Of a stretch of 64,000 nt of DNA, positions 6,807 through 15,341 are shown one piece after another. Numbering within the stretch: the first letter of the stretch is position 1; the number at the start of each line of letters is the position of its first letter. The notes below the pieces were generated by a model. The model did not search any database, was not told where the DNA came from, and worked only from the letters and a program-made list of their open reading frames with translations. This DNA comes from Cochleicola gelatinilyticus. GTDB lineage: Bacteria; Bacteroidota; Bacteroidia; Flavobacteriales; Flavobacteriaceae. The stretch covers positions 239,937 to 303,936 of the forward strand of contig NZ_LRXL01000052.1 of assembly GCF_001637325.1 (NCBI RefSeq). Reading direction: 5' to 3'. Position numbers and translations under genes: made by a program.

Positions 6807-8966
6807 ATGAAACGATTCGTATTACTGCTAGGGTGTATGATGGTTTTTTTTCAGGGAGTTGCTCAGTCGATAGCGCGCGAATGGAATGAAGAAGTACTAA
6901 ACGGAATAAGGAATGATTTTGCTCGTCCTACCGTTCACGCTAGAAACCTGTTTCATTCCTCGATCCTAATGTACGATCTGTGGGCGGTTTTTGAAGATAC
7001 TGCTACTCCTTTTTTTCTTGGGAAACAATTCGGCAATTACTTTTGTGATTTTGAAGGGTTTGAACCAGACGAGTCCATTCCGGAAGCTCGAGAAAAGGCA
7101 ATAAGTTACGCAGTGTATCGACTGATGAAACATCGATTTTCTTTGGCTCCTGGGAAGGAAGAAATATACGAATCGATCGAAACCTTAATGACAACCCATA
7201 ATTACGATACGTCTTTTACAAGTACAGCTTATCAATCGGGAAATGCAGCAGCTTTAGGTAATTATTTAGCAGCTCAGCTCATTGCTTTTGGATTACAGGA
7301 TGGTTCTAATGAAGCGAACGATTATGCCAATTTATTTTATGAACCTATAAATAATCCTTTAGTTACCGCAATTTCAGGGTCGACTGGTTTGAATGATCCT
7401 AATAGGTGGCAACCATTGAGTATTGAAAATTTTGTAGATCAAAGTGGCAATACAATTCCTGGAGGAACACCAGAATTTTTAAGTCCAGAATGGGGAATTG
7501 TAACTCCTTTTGCTCTAACTGAAGAAGATCTTACCATACACGAAACTCCAGAATTCGATTTTTGGACCTATCACGATCCCGGACCACCCTCGTATATTCA
7601 AGAAGGATTGGGGATTGAAGATCCTTATAAATGGGGATTTGCGTTAGTTGCCGCATGGAGCTCTCACCTTTCTATGGAAGATACAACTATGATAGATATC
7701 TCACCTCGCAATATAGGAAATATCGAAAGTACGACCTTTCCAACTACGTTCGAGGGTTTTAAAGATTTTTACAAATATGAAAATGGGGGTGATTCCAGCA
7801 CTGGGCGTATTACCAATCCTGTAACAGGAATGCCATATCAAGAACAACAAGTGCTTCGGGGTAATTATACTAGAGTTCTAGCAGAATTTTGGGCAGATGG
7901 CCCCGATAGTGAAACACCGCCTGGGCATTGGTTTACGATTTTGAATTATGTAAACGATCAACCAAGTTTAATTAAAAAATTTAAAGGACAAGGACACGTG
8001 TTGTCTAATTTAGAGTGGGATGTTAAAGGATATTTTCTTTTGGGTGGAGCTATGCACGATGCAGCAATTACGGCTTGGGGAAGTAAAGGGTATTACGATT
8101 ATATTCGACCCATTAGTGCAATTCGATATATGGTTTCTAATGGCCAGTCGAGTGATCCAGCACTTCCAAACTATCATCCCCATGGCATGCCTTTAATTGA
8201 TGGGTTTAGTGAGTTAATAAAAGAAGATGATCCTTTGGTTGGAAACTTTCAAGAGAATTTAAATAAAGTTAAGCTATATGCTTGGCGAGGTCCTGATTAC
8301 ATTGTTGATCCTGCTCTTGACATTGCTGGGGTAGACTGGATTTTAGGGTCAGAATGGTTTCCGTATCAACGAGCTTCTTTTGTGACCCCACCATTTGCCG
8401 GTTATTTTAGTGGTCATTCTACCTATTCGAGAGCAGCCGCAGAAATCCTAACGTTATTAACGGGAACGGAATATTTTCCCGGTGGGATGGGTGTTTTCGA
8501 TATTGAAGCAAATTCTTTTTTAAAATTTGAGGTAGGTCCTACAGCATCGATGCAATTGCAGTGGGCAACCTACTATGATGCCAGCGATCAAACAAGTTTG
8601 TCTAGAATATGGGGAGGAATTCATCCTCCTATTGATGATATTCCAGGACGCATTGCGGGCGCTAAAATAGGGAAAGATGCATTTCAATTAGGGAGTGATT
8701 ATTTTACTAGCAACCCTGCTTCAGGAGGAATTATATATCCTAATCCTGCAACAGACGAAATAACTATTGTAAACGATGTTGAAGGTCCTGTATCTGCGAT
8801 AATAAATGATATGGCAGGACGACGTGTCTTTTTTGAACAGGTTTCATTTGATGCAACCAACCGAACTCGAATTTCAATTTCAAATTTGAGTCAAGGGGTT
8901 TATTTTATAAGCCTTGTTAACAATTCTGGCAAGAAAATTTTGGTAAAGCGTTTGCTGAAAAGATAA
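6807..8966 (+). CDS. secreted vanadium-dependent haloperoxidase-like protein with T9SS sorting domain
   Basis: A 719-residue protein with a signal peptide (MKRFVLLLG... to VAQ), a PAP2/vanadium haloperoxidase core and a C-terminal type A T9SS sorting domain starting at YPNPATDEI and ending in a basic tail. The vanadate/phosphate pocket is complete: Lys427 with Arg434-Pro435 in KGYYDYIRP, SGH ending in His537, and SRIWGGIH with Arg600 and His606. The start at 6807 gives a clean signal peptide. The family contains true haloperoxidases, acid phosphatases and many uncharacterised flavobacterial proteins; these motifs do not separate halide oxidation from phosphatase activity. It should be exported through the outer membrane. 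Confidence 0.88.
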   Translation: MKRFVLLLGCMMVFFQGVAQSIAREWNEEVLNGIRNDFARPTVHARNLFHSSILMYDLWAVFEDTATPFFLGKQFGNYFCDFEGFEPDESIPEAREKAISYAVYRLMKHRFSLAPGKEEIYESIETLMTTHNYDTSFTSTAYQSGNAAALGNYLAAQLIAFGLQDGSNEANDYANLFYEPINNPLVTAISGSTGLNDPNRWQPLSIENFVDQSGNTIPGGTPEFLSPEWGIVTPFALTEEDLTIHETPEFDFWTYHDPGPPSYIQEGLGIEDPYKWGFALVAAWSSHLSMEDTTMIDISPRNIGNIESTTFPTTFEGFKDFYKYENGGDSSTGRITNPVTGMPYQEQQVLRGNYTRVLAEFWADGPDSETPPGHWFTILNYVNDQPSLIKKFKGQGHVLSNLEWDVKGYFLLGGAMHDAAITAWGSKGYYDYIRPISAIRYMVSNGQSSDPALPNYHPHGMPLIDGFSELIKEDDPLVGNFQENLNKVKLYAWRGPDYIVDPALDIAGVDWILGSEWFPYQRASFVTPPFAGYFSGHSTYSRAAAEILTLLTGTEYFPGGMGVFDIEANSFLKFEVGPTASMQLQWATYYDASDQTSLSRIWGGIHPPIDDIPGRIAGAKIGKDAFQLGSDYFTSNPASGGIIYPNPATDEITIVNDVEGPVSAIINDMAGRRVFFEQVSFDATNRTRISISNLSQGVYFISLVNNSGKKILVKRLLKR

Positions 8967-9662
8967 TTACTTCACTTTAATATTAGTAAAATATAGCTTA
9001 AAATCTCCAGTTGGATCTTTATGCATTTTTGCAATTTCTATTCCTTCAAACGTTTCGTAATCTTCCCATGTGGTAATCATAGAAGGTTCAGAAGCATTTT
9101 TTTGCCTAAATACCCATTCTTTAATAATAAAATCTTTTCCGAAGTAAAAATCATATGCATCTCCAGGCGTATACCCTCCTTGATTTCCATAAACAACAGT
9201 AAGTTGATTTAACGTATCTTTTGAAATAGGGGCAACCACGTTCTCTTTTTCAGAAAATGTCGTCCCTTCATCCCAAGCAAGATTAAAAGGTGCGAGCAGC
9301 CAATATTTGTCGTTTATAAAAGCAGCATCCGATTTCATTGTGATGCTATCCATAGAAGTTCGATTATAATTCACAGTATCGGTAGCAGTCATCATGGTTA
9401 CATCATTGGTTTGAGGCTTCCAGATCCATGATCTTTCTGAATGATTAACGCCTCGGTCAACGTTAAATGTGAATTGAATTTCAGAAATGTTATCCCAATT
9501 TTCAAAACCATTTTTATTTGCGATCATTTCTGCTGTAGAAAAAGTTTTGTCCTGTTCAAGCTCAGCTGTTAATTCTGTATCATTATTAGTTCTTGTGGAC
9601 CTATCGTTCTTACAGCTTAGAATGAATATGGTTAAAAGAAAAAGCGTTAAAATGACTCGCAT
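8967..9662 (-). CDS. hypothetical lipoprotein
   Basis: A 231-residue protein with a short hydrophobic leader ending in the lipobox IFILSC (Cys17), so it is probably a lipidated envelope protein. The mature part has many Trp, Thr and acidic residues and appears mostly beta-stranded; I do not recognise a family beyond a conserved flavobacterial look. Its stop codon directly abuts the stop of the haloperoxidase-like gene, so the two genes converge with no spacer and no obvious terminator. A TATGTTTG box precedes it. Confidence 0.75.
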   Translation of the reverse strand: MRVILTLFLLTIFILSCKNDRSTRTNNDTELTAELEQDKTFSTAEMIANKNGFENWDNISEIQFTFNVDRGVNHSERSWIWKPQTNDVTMMTATDTVNYNRTSMDSITMKSDAAFINDKYWLLAPFNLAWDEGTTFSEKENVVAPISKDTLNQLTVVYGNQGGYTPGDAYDFYFGKDFIIKEWVFRQKNASEPSMITTWEDYETFEGIEIAKMHKDPTGDFKLYFTNIKVK

Positions 9663-9702
9663 AAGGATTGTTTTTTTTGTAAAAATAAAGAAAGTAGCAT
9701 CA

Positions 9703-9710
9703 CAAACATA
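9703..9710 (-). promoter_or_regulatory. -7 box for the lipoprotein gene
   Basis: The minus strand reads TATGTTTG, an exact TAnnTTTG match, about 40 bp before the ATG at 9662. No well-spaced -33 TTG is visible. Confidence 0.4.
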
Positions 9711-9756
9711 ATTTTAGTAACTTTAAGAATATATTAGATTGTTACATATAACCCAC

Positions 9757-10041
9757 ATGATGAGTTCTGAACTAATTGATAACACTGCAGCAAATCGCTT
9801 CGAACTAATCGTGGAGGGTATGACTGCTTTCGTTGATTATAAAGTGAAAGATGGAATTGTATATCTTCTTCATACCGAAACCCCTAATAAATTAAGGGGA
9901 AAGGGAGTTGGCTCTAAGTTAATTAAAAATGTATTTCAACTTTTAGAAAGCGAAGGGTTGCAATTAAAATCATTGTGTCCATTCATCTCTCATTATCTTC
10001 AAAAACATCCTGAGTGGGGATTCTTAATAGCCGCAACATAA
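9757..10041 (+). CDS. small GNAT-like N-acetyltransferase (YjdJ type)
   Basis: About 94 residues, starting at one of two adjacent ATGs (9757 or 9760); a TTG at 9739 would add an unlikely tail. The protein matches the minimal GNAT family (GNAT_acetyltr_2): an N-terminal beta-hairpin, then the acetyl-CoA loop LRGKGVGSKL (Q/R-x-x-G-x-G/A) and the C-terminal segment LCPFISHYLQKHPEW, typical of this group. Such proteins are predicted acetyltransferases with unknown targets. It is a single-gene unit closed by a strong hairpin. Confidence 0.85.
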   Translation: MMSSELIDNTAANRFELIVEGMTAFVDYKVKDGIVYLLHTETPNKLRGKGVGSKLIKNVFQLLESEGLQLKSLCPFISHYLQKHPEWGFLIAAT

Positions 10042-10075
10042 AAAAACCCGTTCAAAATTATTGAACGGGTTTTTC
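10041..10075. terminator. rho-independent terminator
   Basis: A 13-bp perfect stem, AAAACCCGTTCAA at 10043-10055 with TTGAACGGGTTTT at 10061-10073, followed by T residues. It ends the GNAT gene, and its A/T flanks let it act on the convergent small gene as well. Confidence 0.9.
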
Positions 10076-10093
10076 ATTATCTTAAAAATGCAA

Positions 10094-10213
10094 TTAATCT
10101 ATTGCATCTTCTACATCATCAGCAACTTTTTCTACTGTCGATTTTTCGCGACAACTAGTAAAACTTGTGGTGAAAAATCCTGCTAATAATAAAAGTACGA
10201 TAAGTCTTTTCAT
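10094..10213 (-). CDS. very small lipoprotein (39 residues)
   Basis: ATG at 10211-10213, stop TAA at 10094-10096. The product begins MKRLIVLLLLAGFFTTSF, continues TSCREKSTVEK and ends in an acidic stretch VADDVEDAID. The hydrophobic leader and the Cys after TS resemble a lipoprotein signal, leaving a mature peptide of about 19 residues. Similar tiny entericidin-like or stress lipoproteins occur in flavobacteria. It precedes a convergent terminator and lies 40 bp from another small envelope gene on the same strand, so the two may be co-transcribed. Confidence 0.6.
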   Translation of the reverse strand: MKRLIVLLLLAGFFTTSFTSCREKSTVEKVADDVEDAID

Positions 10214-10253
10214 AATGTTAAGTGTTAATGGTTAGAAAATTATTTTAAATGTA

Positions 10254-10412
10254 TTAGGGTCTACGACCAGTTGCTAAACGGTAAAGAATACCAATTACAG
10301 CAAGAACTAATAAAATATGAATGAGGCTTCCTACAGACTCCCCAAAACCAAAATATCCTACTAGCCATCCAATAATTAATATTACTACGATTAACCAAAT
10401 TAAATCTCTCAT
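10254..10412 (-). CDS. small membrane protein, lmo0937 family
   Basis: ATG at 10410-10412, stop at 10254-10256, 52 residues. It begins MRDLIWLIVVILIIGWLVG, has a Gly/Phe-rich turn, then a second hydrophobic helix and the basic tail YRLATGRRP. Two helices separated by GYFGFG are the pattern of the lmo0937 family (DUF5670) of small inner-membrane proteins, often stress-induced in Bacteroidota. Function unknown. Confidence 0.75.
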   Translation of the reverse strand: MRDLIWLIVVILIIGWLVGYFGFGESVGSLIHILLVLAVIGILYRLATGRRP

Positions 10413-10598
10413 AACGGTTGTTTTAATTGTTAGTAGTTTAAAATTATAGAAAATTATATTATAATACTTCTAGTTTAACCCACCCTTAACAATAATTCAT
10501 TATTTTATCTTAAATGAGTTAAAGTAATAAGCATTCGAAACCTTATGAGGTAATTAGTGTGGTGGATTATGATTTCAGCCTACATTAAAATTCTTTGC

Positions 10599-10606
10599 TA
10601 CCTTCG
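10599..10606 (+). promoter_or_regulatory. -7-like box for the methyltransferase gene
   Basis: TACCTTCG differs from TAnnTTTG by one base and lies 14 bp before the ATG at 10621. Confidence 0.3.
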
Positions 10607-10620
10607 TAAAAAATATAGCA

Positions 10621-11424
10621 ATGGATCATATAAAAGCTTTTCAAGTGAACAAGGAAACATGGAACAAAAAAGTTGCAGTACATGCGGCAAGTTCTTTTTA
10701 TAATATGGAAGCTTTTAAAAAAGGTGCTTCCACATTGCAGCAATACGAACTGGAAGCTTTAGGTGATGTCTCTGGGAAATCACTTTTACATTTACAGTGC
10801 CATTTTGGTCAAGATACTCTTAGTTGGAGTAGGAAAGGGGCTATATGTACTGGAGTAGATATTAGTGATGAAGCAATAAATCTTGCTAGAAAATTAACTA
10901 ACGAATTGAGCTTAGACGCAACATTTGTTTGTTGTAATGTGTTGGATAGTTCTAGTTTTATTTCTGAAACTTTTGATATTGTTTTTACGAGTTATGGTGT
11001 TATAGGTTGGCTGCCAGATTTAAAACCTTGGGCCAAAATGATTGCTGAACGATTGAAACCTGGTGGGCTTTTTTATATGGTAGAGTTTCATCCTATTGCT
11101 TGGATGTTCGATTATGAAGTCTCACCACCCGTTATGAGGTATGGGTATAACCAAACAGAAGCGATATATGAAGAATATAAAGGTACTTATGCCGACGAGC
11201 AAGCGGACATTGTTACCAAAGAATACGGTTGGAACCATGGATTAGGAGACGTGCTTTCTGCTCTTTTAGACGCAGGACTTTCAATTGAGTTTTTAAAAGA
11301 GCATAACGAAAGCCCCTACGATGTTTTTCCTAATTTAAAGAAATCCTCCCCTGGGATGTTTGCGCTCGATAATTCACTTTATCCATTAGTGTATGAGATT
11401 AAAGCACTAAAGACAAATAAATAA
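10621..11424 (+). CDS. class I SAM-dependent methyltransferase
   Basis: A soluble 267-residue protein with the Rossmann-type SAM site: motif I LHLQCHFGQDTLSWSRKG, followed by the acidic loop TGVDIS that binds the ribose, and the motif II/III region FDIVFTSYGVIGWLP. The C-terminal half carries a substrate-binding portion with many aromatic residues. It belongs to the large Methyltransf_25/11-type group; the substrate cannot be told. It is monocistronic, ending in a hairpin shared with the convergent msrA gene. Confidence 0.88.
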   Translation: MDHIKAFQVNKETWNKKVAVHAASSFYNMEAFKKGASTLQQYELEALGDVSGKSLLHLQCHFGQDTLSWSRKGAICTGVDISDEAINLARKLTNELSLDATFVCCNVLDSSSFISETFDIVFTSYGVIGWLPDLKPWAKMIAERLKPGGLFYMVEFHPIAWMFDYEVSPPVMRYGYNQTEAIYEEYKGTYADEQADIVTKEYGWNHGLGDVLSALLDAGLSIEFLKEHNESPYDVFPNLKKSSPGMFALDNSLYPLVYEIKALKTNK

Positions 11425-11455
11425 GGCACTGTCGTAAACAATGCCTTATCTCTAT
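11421..11455. terminator. hairpin between convergent genes
   Basis: ATAAGGCA at 11421-11428 pairs perfectly with TGCCTTAT at 11442-11449 around a 13-nt loop. The T-tract is weak, so it is a modest terminator candidate overlapping the methyltransferase stop. Confidence 0.5.
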
Positions 11456-11476
11456 ATATTAATATGTTACTCTAAA

Positions 11477-12160
11477 TTAATGAGCAGCACCTTCTTTTAG
11501 TAATTCTGGATATTTTTTAGCAAAACGTTTAAATCTTGGAATAGAAACATTTTGAATATAAGGATTATTAGGATTGTTTTTCTCGTAGTTTTGATGATAA
11601 TCTTCACCTATCCAAAATTTTTCAAACGGTAATACTTGAGCGGCAACTTTTCCTTTTCCAACTTCTTTTTCTAAAGAAGCTATTTTAGAGTCTATAATAG
11701 TTTTTTGCTCTTGATTCTGATAAAAAATTATAGATCGATATTGTGAGCCATTATCGGGTCCTTGGCCATTTACTTGAGTGATATTTTGAGACCCAAAATA
11801 GACATCGACTAAGGTTTTAAAAGAAACAACTTTTGGATCGTATATAATTTCAACGGCTTCGGCATGGCCGGTTCGTCCGGTATTACTTGACTCGTACGTT
11901 GGATTTTCTGTATGTCCACCACTATAGCCAGATATAGATTCTTTTACTCCTTTTACACTTTCATATACAGCTTCAACGCACCAGAAACAACCACTTGCAA
12001 AATACGCTTTCGAAAGTCCGTCTTGGACCTCTACTTCAACAGGTGTAATTTCTTTTTGCGCAGTTGCTTCTAATTCTTTGTTCTTATCGTTAGATGGTTT
12101 ACATGCGCCAGGAATAGCAAAAAGTAACGTAGCAATGAGAAGAAATGATAGGTTTTTCAT
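11477..12160 (-). CDS. msrA: peptide-methionine (S)-S-oxide reductase MsrA, exported form
   Basis: A 227-residue MsrA reducing methionine-S-sulfoxide in proteins. The active site GCFWC has the catalytic Cys58, followed by the conserved GYSGGHTENPTYE segment and the region around NITQVNGQGPDNGSQYRS. The N-terminus is a signal peptide with a possible lipobox (PGAC, Cys20) and then a Lys/Glu-rich linker of about 30 residues, so this enzyme repairs envelope rather than cytoplasmic proteins. The family core is of normal length; the extra residues are the leader. Monocistronic. Confidence 0.93.
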   Translation of the reverse strand: MKNLSFLLIATLLFAIPGACKPSNDKNKELEATAQKEITPVEVEVQDGLSKAYFASGCFWCVEAVYESVKGVKESISGYSGGHTENPTYESSNTGRTGHAEAVEIIYDPKVVSFKTLVDVYFGSQNITQVNGQGPDNGSQYRSIIFYQNQEQKTIIDSKIASLEKEVGKGKVAAQVLPFEKFWIGEDYHQNYEKNNPNNPYIQNVSIPRFKRFAKKYPELLKEGAAH

Positions 12161-12215
12161 AATATTTATTTTTTTTGTGAGTCGGTAATACGAGTCGTAC
12201 CTTTCTTATATAAAC

Positions 12216-12250
12216 GAAAAAAAACCCTCACTGGATGTGAAGGTTTTGTT
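12216..12250 (-). terminator. terminator of the nif3/coiled-coil operon
   Basis: AAAACCCTCAC at 12218-12228 faces GTGAAGGTTTT at about 12237-12247 with one mismatch; on the minus strand it ends in a run of eight T. It follows the stop of the gene at 12270. Confidence 0.75.
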
Positions 12251-12269
12251 ATAACTTATGAAAGGAAGC

Positions 12270-13052
12270 TTATTTTACTTTCGAAAATAATGCATCCATT
12301 TTTTCTTTTTCTTCTTGTGCAAGCTCTGGATCTACTAAGATACGTCCACTGTGCTCATCGGTAATAATTTTTTTACGCCCTGCAATTTCCATTTGAACTT
12401 GTGGAGGAATGGTAAAGAAAGAACCACCAGAAGCACCACGTTCTACGGGTACTACAGCTAATCCGTTCTTTACATTACTTCGAATACGCTTATAAGCCTT
12501 TACCAAACGTTCCTCAATTTGTTTTTCAAATTTTTCAGACTCTTTAATAAGTGCTTTTTCTTCTTTTTCAGTTTCAGCAAGAATTTCATCTAATTCTCCC
12601 TGCTTGTGTTTTAAGTGATCTTGACGCGCAGTAAGACGTTCTTTCGTCTCTTCGATAACTTGTTTTTTCTGTTCGATCTGAGCTTTAAATTCTTTGATGT
12701 GCTTTTCTGCTAATTGCATTTCCAATTCTTGGAATTCAATTTCTTTACTAAGCGAATTATACTCTCTATTGTTTCGAACATTATCCTGTTGAGCGGTGTA
12801 TTTCTTGATCAGCGTTTTCGCTTCTTCAATACCGTTCTTTTTTTCTTTGATATTGTTCTCAATAACTTCAAGATCGGCGTTTAGCTTCTCCATTCGAGTA
12901 TTCATTCCGGCCACTTCATCTTCAAGGTCTTCTACCTCTAAAGGAAGTTCTCCTCGAACATTTCTAATTTCATCAACTCGCGAGTCGATTAATTGAAGGT
13001 CGAACAATGCTCTTAATTTTTCTTCTACCGTAATTTCAGTTTTTGCTGCCAT
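12270..13052 (-). CDS. coiled-coil protein of the C4 zinc-ribbon (zf-RING_7) family, ribbon cysteines lost
   Basis: A 260-residue protein that is almost entirely charged heptad-like helix from about residue 30 to 195, forming a long antiparallel coiled coil. The C-terminus (about 200-245) keeps the framework of the zinc-ribbon domain of this family, including an IPPQVQMEI stretch and SGRILVD. All four cysteine positions are replaced (GASGGSF, then DEHSGRIL), so zinc cannot bind in the usual way. It lies 3 bp after nif3, the arrangement common in bacteria, where the pair has an undefined role. Function unknown. Confidence 0.85.
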   Translation of the reverse strand: MAAKTEITVEEKLRALFDLQLIDSRVDEIRNVRGELPLEVEDLEDEVAGMNTRMEKLNADLEVIENNIKEKKNGIEEAKTLIKKYTAQQDNVRNNREYNSLSKEIEFQELEMQLAEKHIKEFKAQIEQKKQVIEETKERLTARQDHLKHKQGELDEILAETEKEEKALIKESEKFEKQIEERLVKAYKRIRSNVKNGLAVVPVERGASGGSFFTIPPQVQMEIAGRKKIITDEHSGRILVDPELAQEEKEKMDALFSKVK

Positions 13053-13055
13053 ATA

Positions 13056-14150
13056 TTAAGAATAGCTAATAGGATTGGTGTTTGTTTGTGATAAAACGAC
13101 TGCAAAATTAGTGATTTTTTTTGTAAGCGCATCATGTAAAAGGTCTTTTGTGAATTGTTCACTTTCATAATGCCCAATGTCTGCTAAAAGAATGGAACTT
13201 TCAGCTTTAAAAAAGTCGTGATATTTTAGGTCTGCAGTGACAAAGGCATCGGCTCCTGCTGCCTTGGCTGCATCTATAGCAAAACTGCCACTTCCACCTA
13301 AAACTGCCACTTTTGTAATTAATTTTCCTGTAGTATGTGAATGTCGAACACAATCTGTTTGCATAGAATCTTTCAGAAATTTTAAAAAAGCTGTTTCAGA
13401 TTTAGCAGTTTCAAAACTTCCTACCATTCCCATACCAATTTTTTGGTTGGTATTTTCTAAAGTTGTTATCTCGTAAGCAACTTCTTCATACGGATGTGTT
13501 TTCCGAAGTGCTTTTAAAATGATACTTTGTTTATGACTTTCGAATGTTACTCCTAATTGCGTTTCTTCTTCAAAATGTGTTTCTCCTTTACGTCCCTTCA
13601 CAGGATTTGAAGCATCATTGCCTTTAAAGCTACCAACGCCTTCTGAAGAAAAACTGCAGTTAGAATAATTCCCAATGTCTCCAGCTCCAGCTTCAAACAA
13701 AGCATTTCGTACTGTTAAAGCATCCTCTTTAGGGACATAGGTAACCAACTTTTTAATGGTTCCTTTTTGCGGAAGTAAAATGGTTCTGTTTTTTAAATCA
13801 AGTTTTTTGCAAATCATTGCATTCACCCCATTCCATGCGTTGTCTAAAGCAGTGTGGATTGCGAAGATATGAATGTCGTTTTTAATTGCTTTTTGTACTA
13901 CGCGTGCTACATAGGTTTTTCCAGTAATTTTTTTAAGTCCGCTAAAAATAATAGGATGAAAGCTAACAACTAAATTGCACCGATTGGCGATTGCTTCATC
14001 AACTACGGCTTCTAAAGTGTCTAAAGTTACGAGAATCCCTGTGATTTTTGCTTTAGAATCTCCAACCAATAAGCCAGTATTGTCGAAATCTTCAGAATAG
14101 GAAAGAGGAGCAATTTCCTCCAATATATGGATGACGTCTTGTACAATCAT
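13056..14150 (-). CDS. Nif3-like dinuclear metal centre hexameric protein
   Basis: A 364-residue member of the NIF3/YbgI (DUF34) family in its long form, with an inserted PII-like domain of about 120 residues (roughly 125-245) between the two halves of the metal-binding core. Metal-ligand segments are visible at FHPIIFSG in the N-terminal half and GHYESEQF in the C-terminal half. Family members form toroidal hexamers; some have been linked to GTP cyclohydrolase or metal-handling roles, but the activity is not settled. It is the first gene of a two-gene operon with the coiled-coil protein. Confidence 0.9.
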   Translation of the reverse strand: MIVQDVIHILEEIAPLSYSEDFDNTGLLVGDSKAKITGILVTLDTLEAVVDEAIANRCNLVVSFHPIIFSGLKKITGKTYVARVVQKAIKNDIHIFAIHTALDNAWNGVNAMICKKLDLKNRTILLPQKGTIKKLVTYVPKEDALTVRNALFEAGAGDIGNYSNCSFSSEGVGSFKGNDASNPVKGRKGETHFEEETQLGVTFESHKQSIILKALRKTHPYEEVAYEITTLENTNQKIGMGMVGSFETAKSETAFLKFLKDSMQTDCVRHSHTTGKLITKVAVLGGSGSFAIDAAKAAGADAFVTADLKYHDFFKAESSILLADIGHYESEQFTKDLLHDALTKKITNFAVVLSQTNTNPISYS

Positions 14151-14327
14151 TTTTAAAATTTTAGTAAAGATAACAGATTCTATTTTTTACTTCGGAAAAG
14201 ACATCGATGATTTTAATTGAACGGAACGATTCATACTTTTAGAGGAATTTGTACTTTCGTCACACAACAGGAATACAACTGAAAGGACCATTGCTTCATT
14301 TCGTTGTAAAAATTAGAACCTCTTTTC

Positions 14328-15341
14328 ATGAAATTACTTCGGAAACTTTTATTTCCTTTTTCGATTCTCTACGGAATAATTACGTGGCTTCGAAACTTTT
14401 TTTATGACATTGGTTGGTTAAAGAGTACCGAATTCGACATCCCTGTTGTTTGCGTAGGAAATCTTTCTACGGGAGGAACTGGGAAGTCACCAATGATCGA
14501 ATACCTCATAGAATTGTTACAACAAGAGTATCGGGTAAAAGTATTAAGCAGAGGTTACAAGCGGAAAACAACCGGTTTTCTTGAAGTTGAGGTTACACAT
14601 ACTGCTTCAGAAGTGGGGGATGAGCCTCTTCAGTTTAAAAAGAAATTTCCTAATATTATTGTTGCAGTTTGTGCGGACAGACGTACGGGGATTTCAAAAC
14701 TTAAAGAAAATGCAGATGTTATTTTATTAGATGATGCCTTTCAGCACCGAAAAGTAAAGCCTTCGACAAACATCTTGTTAACTCCTTTTAACGATTTATA
14801 CATACACGATTACATGCTGCCTACTGGAAATCTTCGGGAGCCTAGATCGGGTGCAAAACGTGCTGATTTTATTATTGTAACTAAGTGTCCCGAAGGAGTA
14901 TCGTATGCAAAATTGCAGGAGGTTGAATTGGCTTTAAAGAAAAAAGAAAATCAGAAAGTTTATTTTTCTAAAATAGGGTACGATGCGATGCTTTATGGGG
15001 TTTCAGAAATACTTCCAATAGCATATTTAGCCAATAAGTCTTTTACCCTAGTTACTGGTATTGCCAATCCTGCTCCATTAGTTGAGTTTTTAAAGCGACA
15101 GAATTTCTCATTTGACCATGAGAAATTTCCAGATCATCATCATTTTACAACTTCGGAAATAGCGCGTCTTAAACAAAAAGATATTATTCTTACTACTGAA
15201 AAAGATTATGTAAGATTGCAACCCTCTCTACAGAAATTTGCGTTGTATTACCTGCCAATTAAAACACTTATATTAAGAGAACAATCAGAGTTTTTGAATA
15301 GATATGTAAAACAACATATTGATGTGAAGCGCCTTAGCTAG
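14328..15341 (+). CDS. lpxK: tetraacyldisaccharide 4'-kinase (lipid A synthesis)
   Basis: A 337-residue inner-membrane-associated kinase phosphorylating the 4' position of the lipid A disaccharide precursor. There is an N-terminal membrane-associating helix (about 1-30), then the Walker A-like loop GNLSTGGTGKSP, the catalytic region ILLDDAFQHRKV and the segment ILTTEKDYVRL near the C-terminus, all typical of LpxK. It shows that the organism makes lipopolysaccharide or lipooligosaccharide. It overlaps the convergent histidine kinase gene by 4 bp. Confidence 0.95.
   Translation: MKLLRKLLFPFSILYGIITWLRNFFYDIGWLKSTEFDIPVVCVGNLSTGGTGKSPMIEYLIELLQQEYRVKVLSRGYKRKTTGFLEVEVTHTASEVGDEPLQFKKKFPNIIVAVCADRRTGISKLKENADVILLDDAFQHRKVKPSTNILLTPFNDLYIHDYMLPTGNLREPRSGAKRADFIIVTKCPEGVSYAKLQEVELALKKKENQKVYFSKIGYDAMLYGVSEILPIAYLANKSFTLVTGIANPAPLVEFLKRQNFSFDHEKFPDHHHFTTSEIARLKQKDIILTTEKDYVRLQPSLQKFALYYLPIKTLILREQSEFLNRYVKQHIDVKRLS

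Noticed and set aside
10413..10620. Possible small RNA between the lmo0937-type gene and the methyltransferase
   Set aside because: No stable hairpin followed by a T run and no consensus promoter pair; the gap holds only a one-mismatch -7-like box near its end.
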